From assembly GCA_965649825.1 (NCBI GenBank), contig OZ287712.1, positions 186,001-250,000 of the forward strand: a DNA stretch of 64,000 bases. Direction: 5' to 3'. The position numbers were made by a program, and so were the translations under genes. Origin of the DNA: Penicillus capitatus. Lineage: Eukaryota > Chlorophyta. Under the pieces are notes generated by a model, which worked only from the letters and a program-made list of their open reading frames with translations, ran no database searches and had not been told where the DNA came from. Positions 59,973 to 64,000 of the stretch are shown piece after piece. Every line of letters starts with the position of its first letter. Within the stretch, counting starts at the first letter, position 1.

Positions 59973-60508
59973 TTAGGCGACGCTTTCTGGGCAGTAGCCT
60001 CTCACCCAGCTTGGTGCGAGGACTAAGTCGGTTGGACGGTAATAAAATCCCCTGCATAAACCGGATTCCAAATCGTAGTCCCACGCTGCAAGCTCTACAT
60101 ACAGCCAGTCACGTATGATAGTTGACTAAATAGATTCGGTAACTAACCTTGCGAATCACATACGATTGTGATGCATTCGGACAAATCATCCGTAACGATC
60201 TTGTAATCAAGGTCGGCATCGAATCTCTGACCATCATCAGTGACTTCACATACGACAGACACCTCAGTGAACATGGGGTTTTGTCACACAGCTATTCATT
60301 CATACTGTATTGTTTGACAGGTTCTTCTTTCAGGAAGAGTTTGCCGACGACGTGGCCATTCTCGTCGACGACCGACTTGGCGGTCGGGCGGTAAGCAGTC
60401 GCCTACAGAACACAAGACAGTCACCACGGAGGGTTGCTGCAGTGGGGATCTTGCTGCATAGAGGCAGAGGAGAGCGGCGAAGAAGAACAGAGCTGCGTTG
60501 GCAGACAT
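59973..60508 (-). CDS. R1 family small secreted protein, copy C (4 exons)
   Basis: ATG 60508, signal peptide MSANAALFFFAALLCLYAA. Exon 2 has KSVVDENGHVVGKLFLKEE, exon 3 GQRFDADLDYKI and DDLSECITI, exon 4 RDWLYVELAAWDY, one internal Cys, and LAPSWVRGYC followed by a four-residue extension (PESV...). The 25-nt first intron is identical to copy A, and the 38-nt third intron keeps GT...AG. Substitutions against copy A are frequent at third positions in exon 2 but mostly replacement changes in exon 3, suggesting uneven constraint. TATA box at 60597-60603. Presumed secreted; function unknown. Confidence 0.66.
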
Positions 60509-60804
60509 GGTGTCCGAGACGAAGTCCGGAGAACCTGAGAGAGACAGATGCACAAACGCGTAAAGGGAAGTGGCGATGGTCGAGAACTCTGCTGGAATTT
60601 ATACCTTGAAGCTACAGTCAGCGGCCTGAATTCAGACAGCATGCCAGAAGCGACGCGTCCGAATTCGGCAGTGCCTCGTTGGCCGACGAACGCATTTGCC
60701 AATTCGGTCGCATCCGTCGCCCGCGAACCAGCAGCTGCTGTCGCATGGAGAGCTTTCTGAGGATGCATTCGGCAACAGCCACGATGTGACTTGCTCTGGC
60801 GCGC

Positions 60805-61098
60805 ATGTGCCGAACGGTTTGCCTCCATTTCCCTCCCAGCGCGAACCGAGGCAGTCTGTCTGCGAAGGCGAAACGCGGACGACCGCCTTCTGCGTTCGCT
60901 GCGAGACAGAGAGGGGCTAATAGCTTTCTCAACGAGGACTTGGCCGACCGCCCGGACGCAAGGACGCTGTGTCCTGTTGCCATTTCTCGCCGATGCCACA
61001 GTTACCGAGAATGGCTTAGACGGCACGAACGAATGACTGCTCTCTCGCTGTCCGCGGCGGCAGGCAGGAGGTCTAGACGAGAAACACACCCTAGATAA
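60805..61098 (+). other. Conserved 97-codon open frame of repeat R, copy C
   Basis: Same length as in copies A and B; contains KAKRGRPPSAFAARQRG and EWLRRHERMTALS. Coding status uncertain. Confidence 0.28.
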
Positions 61099-64000
61099 AA
61101 AGATGATCTACGCCGCCGATGACCGACGTGTCACCTGCGCGATGTTCGAAGACGCGCGTAGAAAACGGACACTTCCCAGCTTGTCCGTACCGTCTGCTGC
61201 ACTGCGACAGGCGCATCTTCGACGGGAGAATCGGCGTCGGCGAAAAACTCATCCGTCCAGAAGGATGGACGGGACTCAGAAATTCTGCCGCGATCCCTCG
61301 TTTAACCACGCCGGTTTGCAGACGAATGACTGGCCGTCTGCTCAGGCCGAGTCCGGACGCCGCGTCTGCGAAGCGCCTTTTGGCAGTCGGCGCGGTCATC
61401 TGTCCGTCTGGTCAATGACGGCGCCGTCCTAAGCAACGGACTCCGAGCAGCGCGACAGCGCGTTCTCGCGTTTTCGGCGGACGAGAACGGACGTCTTGCC
61501 GCGTCGATCCTTCTCCCGCACCACACGCGCATCTCCCATGCGAATGACACGAGAAAGATCGCGAATGAAGGCGTGGCACGTACGCAGGAGATCGTGGACC
61601 AAGGTCATCCGATGACCGAAGGAGCGGCGCACCGAGCACAACGGCCTTTTCTCAGACCACATTGCAGCTCTTTGGAGGCAGGGGACGGCGAATCCTCGGT
61701 TCTGTCGGAAACGGGTAGCCGCTGTCTTGAGACGCGCGTAGACGACGAGGCTGGCGTGCGATGTCCGTGAATACGCGAAGGTCATCTCACCGTAACCCGA
61801 ACCAGACGCGTTCCAGTCCAGACGGCACACGTCGGCAGAGCGGCGTCGGAGTCGCGGCGCCGAAGGAGATTCCGCAGTGAACGCCGACCCCTCGAGAATC
61901 CCGCTCTGACGGCACGCGAGCTGCCACGGGACTGCCGATTCCCACATGTCGAGGCGGTGGTGAATGGGAGTCGTTCAGCTGCAGCATTACTCAACATGTG
62001 ACGGCTGCTGACATGTTCTTTCATCCTGCTCGGCGACATCAGCTTCGACGCGCCCTGTCCGGTATGTAAGTCCGGAGTCTCTGCATTGCATGTGTTCTTT
62101 GTACAGGTAGGTCTGTGTCTCTTGGCAGTTCATTTGACTGTCGTACTTCGGTTGGGATCGGCCAGGAAGCTAGCTGTTTCGCCGAACAGGCGCATGATGG
62201 ACCATGCAATCTCGTTCCCTACACTGGACCTAGAATCATCACTCTTCGTGCTCATACCTCGGTCGCGGTGCCACACATCCATGTGACTCTGATAGGAACA
62301 TCTGTCCACTCACACATGGCTGGCAACGTCCCTCGTTTGGGTGGTCTCTTGTGACAGGCATCGCAGCCGGAGAAGGAAAGTCGATGAAGACGTTAAAGAC
62401 AGATCGAAGTGGATCGTATCATGTGCGGTCGCCAAATACTGCATCTGACAGATGCATGGTCTCCTGACGAGCAGCGAAAGCCAAGATGCCTTCTCTCAGT
62501 GACCGAGGTCGCCGAACTCGACTCGCCTGTTCCTCATTGGCAGTCAAGATTCGCACTGTCCTGTCGAGGGCAGGAATGCTGTCGCCGATCTCATCTTTGG
62601 ATTGCCGTCGAAGAACCCTGTTTCTGGAGCAGTCGGAGACGGCATCCTCCTGATAGGCATGTGATGAGTGATTGTCTCACAGATCCCTCTCGATCGGAGA
62701 GAGGACTTCTGTAGCCTTGGAGAGCCAACGAGTCAGGTGATGCTGTGCTGAGTCACTCTGGTTCAGCGATGTGACAGGACCAGAGTTGTGTGAGAGTTCA
62801 TGATTCAAGGGAGAGATCGCGGCATCGCTGTCCGAGCGATCAGGAAATGCGCATCTCGCGTGTGACTTTGACGATCTCTGGATGGCAGAGTCTCCGAATC
62901 CAGCAGATGATGTGACAACAGCAGCCGGATCGGACCCTCAAGACTTCAGATGCAGAGGATCTCAGCTGGTTGCCGGAGTCTGTGAGAATCCGTATCCGCT
63001 TGCAATTGTAGAGAAGTCGAGCAGCCTCGATCAGACGCCGTCAGTGACCTCTCTCAGCGCGGGACGTGCCACCGGTCCTACCAGACAGCAGACGCGTGGA
63101 GGATCGACCTCAGAGTTCGATCTCATCGTCTCGGTTGCGCAGCTCTCCTGCTCCAAGCGAAGACGCCTGTCAGCAGCATGCCTGCACGCCGCGATGAGAT
63201 TTCACCTGGGCTCTATTCCCGGCCAAGTCAGTCGTTCCGGCACCACCAGTTTCTACCCTGAACTATTTCTGGTCTGCTTGTCATGGATGCGGTGCTGCCA
63301 CCCGTATCATAACAGCAAACGCGTGCTGACACGTTTTCTGGCCTCACTTTCGTGGATATCTCATTTATCTGGAGTCTGGTGCTTTCCTCTGACTTTCTTT
63401 CCTTTAACCTAACTGGCCCAAAAAAGCCTCCAGCTCCCAAAATTCTCGCGTCCAATTTCGGAAATAGACAACGATGTGACTGGATCCGGTGCGCGCGGCA
63501 CCCACTCTACGGTTAGCGACCATTCGCCTCCCACCGCCTGCGGAGGCGGTCGCTCGACGAAGCGGGAGCGTTACCCAGCCCTCGCATGGCCACGACGGAA
63601 AGGGAAGAGAGCTGCGCTCACGCCTCTCGTGAAGCGTGCCGAGCTCTCGGACGCGACGACGGAGTCTCTCGCTCCATCCTTCGCCGGTAGACAGCGCGAG
63701 AGGATGCGTCACATGCCACGGAGGCACAGACCTCGTTCGCGCTCCTTGGCGGGCAGCAAGAGATCGTTTCGACGAAAGGCCAACGCCTCGAGGGAGATCC
63801 ATTTCGTCGGTCGGCCAGCGCGCCGCCCTTCTTGGACATTTAAGATCGGACCGAGAGACCAAGACACGCGCGAAAGACCGCCGATTCTCGCGCCGCTTGC
63901 GGAAGGAGGTCGGGGAAGCACCTTCCTATCTGCTCGCACACGCGATGCGCTGCTGAAGCTGGAAGTGTTGACAATGTTACACGAGTCCACCAGAGAACAA

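Larger units (their letters stand above)
59100..64000. repeat. Segmental repeat R, copy C (start of unit 3, cut by window end)
   Basis: Third copy, intact in order relative to copy A through 64000. The open frame 62882-63412 corresponds to 22141-22539 in A, but in B the same region (43645-44019) is shifted by a 2-bp deletion near 43697. This argues that this frame is not under strong coding constraint. Confidence 0.8.

Overview
This window is nuclear DNA of a photosynthetic eukaryote, most likely a green alga or another holder of a green-type plastid. The evidence is a canonical PsbP (oxygen-evolving complex) with its twin-arginine lumen signal, an epsilon-type lycopene cyclase, a TOC1/PRR-like pseudo-response regulator, a plant-type FIP37/WTAP, and plastid-targeted leucine and starch enzymes. 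Genes are split by very short spliceosomal introns. Most are 44-69 nt, a few appear to be 25-39 nt, and at least two use GC-AG borders. All exon structures here were deduced by eye from reading-frame continuity and remembered family motifs; no search or alignment tool was run. The species is not identified.

Left part (1-18.6 kb) is a dense housekeeping and plastid region. In order it holds RRP8 (+), psbP (-), LEU1 (+), plastid-type phosphoglucomutase (+), a pseudo-response regulator (+), a BTB/T1-like protein (+), a putrescine-binding-protein-like gene (-), an RluA-type pseudouridine synthase with an N-terminal zinc-finger-like segment (-), FIP37/WTAP (+), lycopene epsilon-type cyclase (-), an FKBP-type PPIase (+) and a glutathione peroxidase (+). 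Intergenic gaps are often under 130 bp.

Right part (18.8-64 kb) is different. It is a tandem segmental array with a period of roughly 19-21 kb: unit 1 about 18.8-40.1 kb, unit 2 about 40.2-59.1 kb, unit 3 from 59.1 kb and running off the end. Each complete unit carries a small secreted cysteine-containing protein gene (called R1 here, minus strand), a giant Pmp-repeat beta-helix/multi-transmembrane protein gene (P, minus strand), and an Ala/Thr-rich, sequon-rich secreted protein gene (Q, plus strand). Much of the remainder is repeated DNA in which I could not establish genes. In unit 1 a Ty3/gypsy-type LTR retrotransposon (24066-28581) sits in a site that is empty in unit 2. Its two LTRs look identical, yet its integrase is truncated. 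A diverged relative of the LTR lies at 58.95-59.08 kb, directly upstream of a small open frame.

Working together: the left half supplies chloroplast and core cell functions. The right half looks like an amplified, fast-changing cell-surface/secreted protein cluster (P + Q + R1). A role in recognition, adhesion or cell covering is only an inference.
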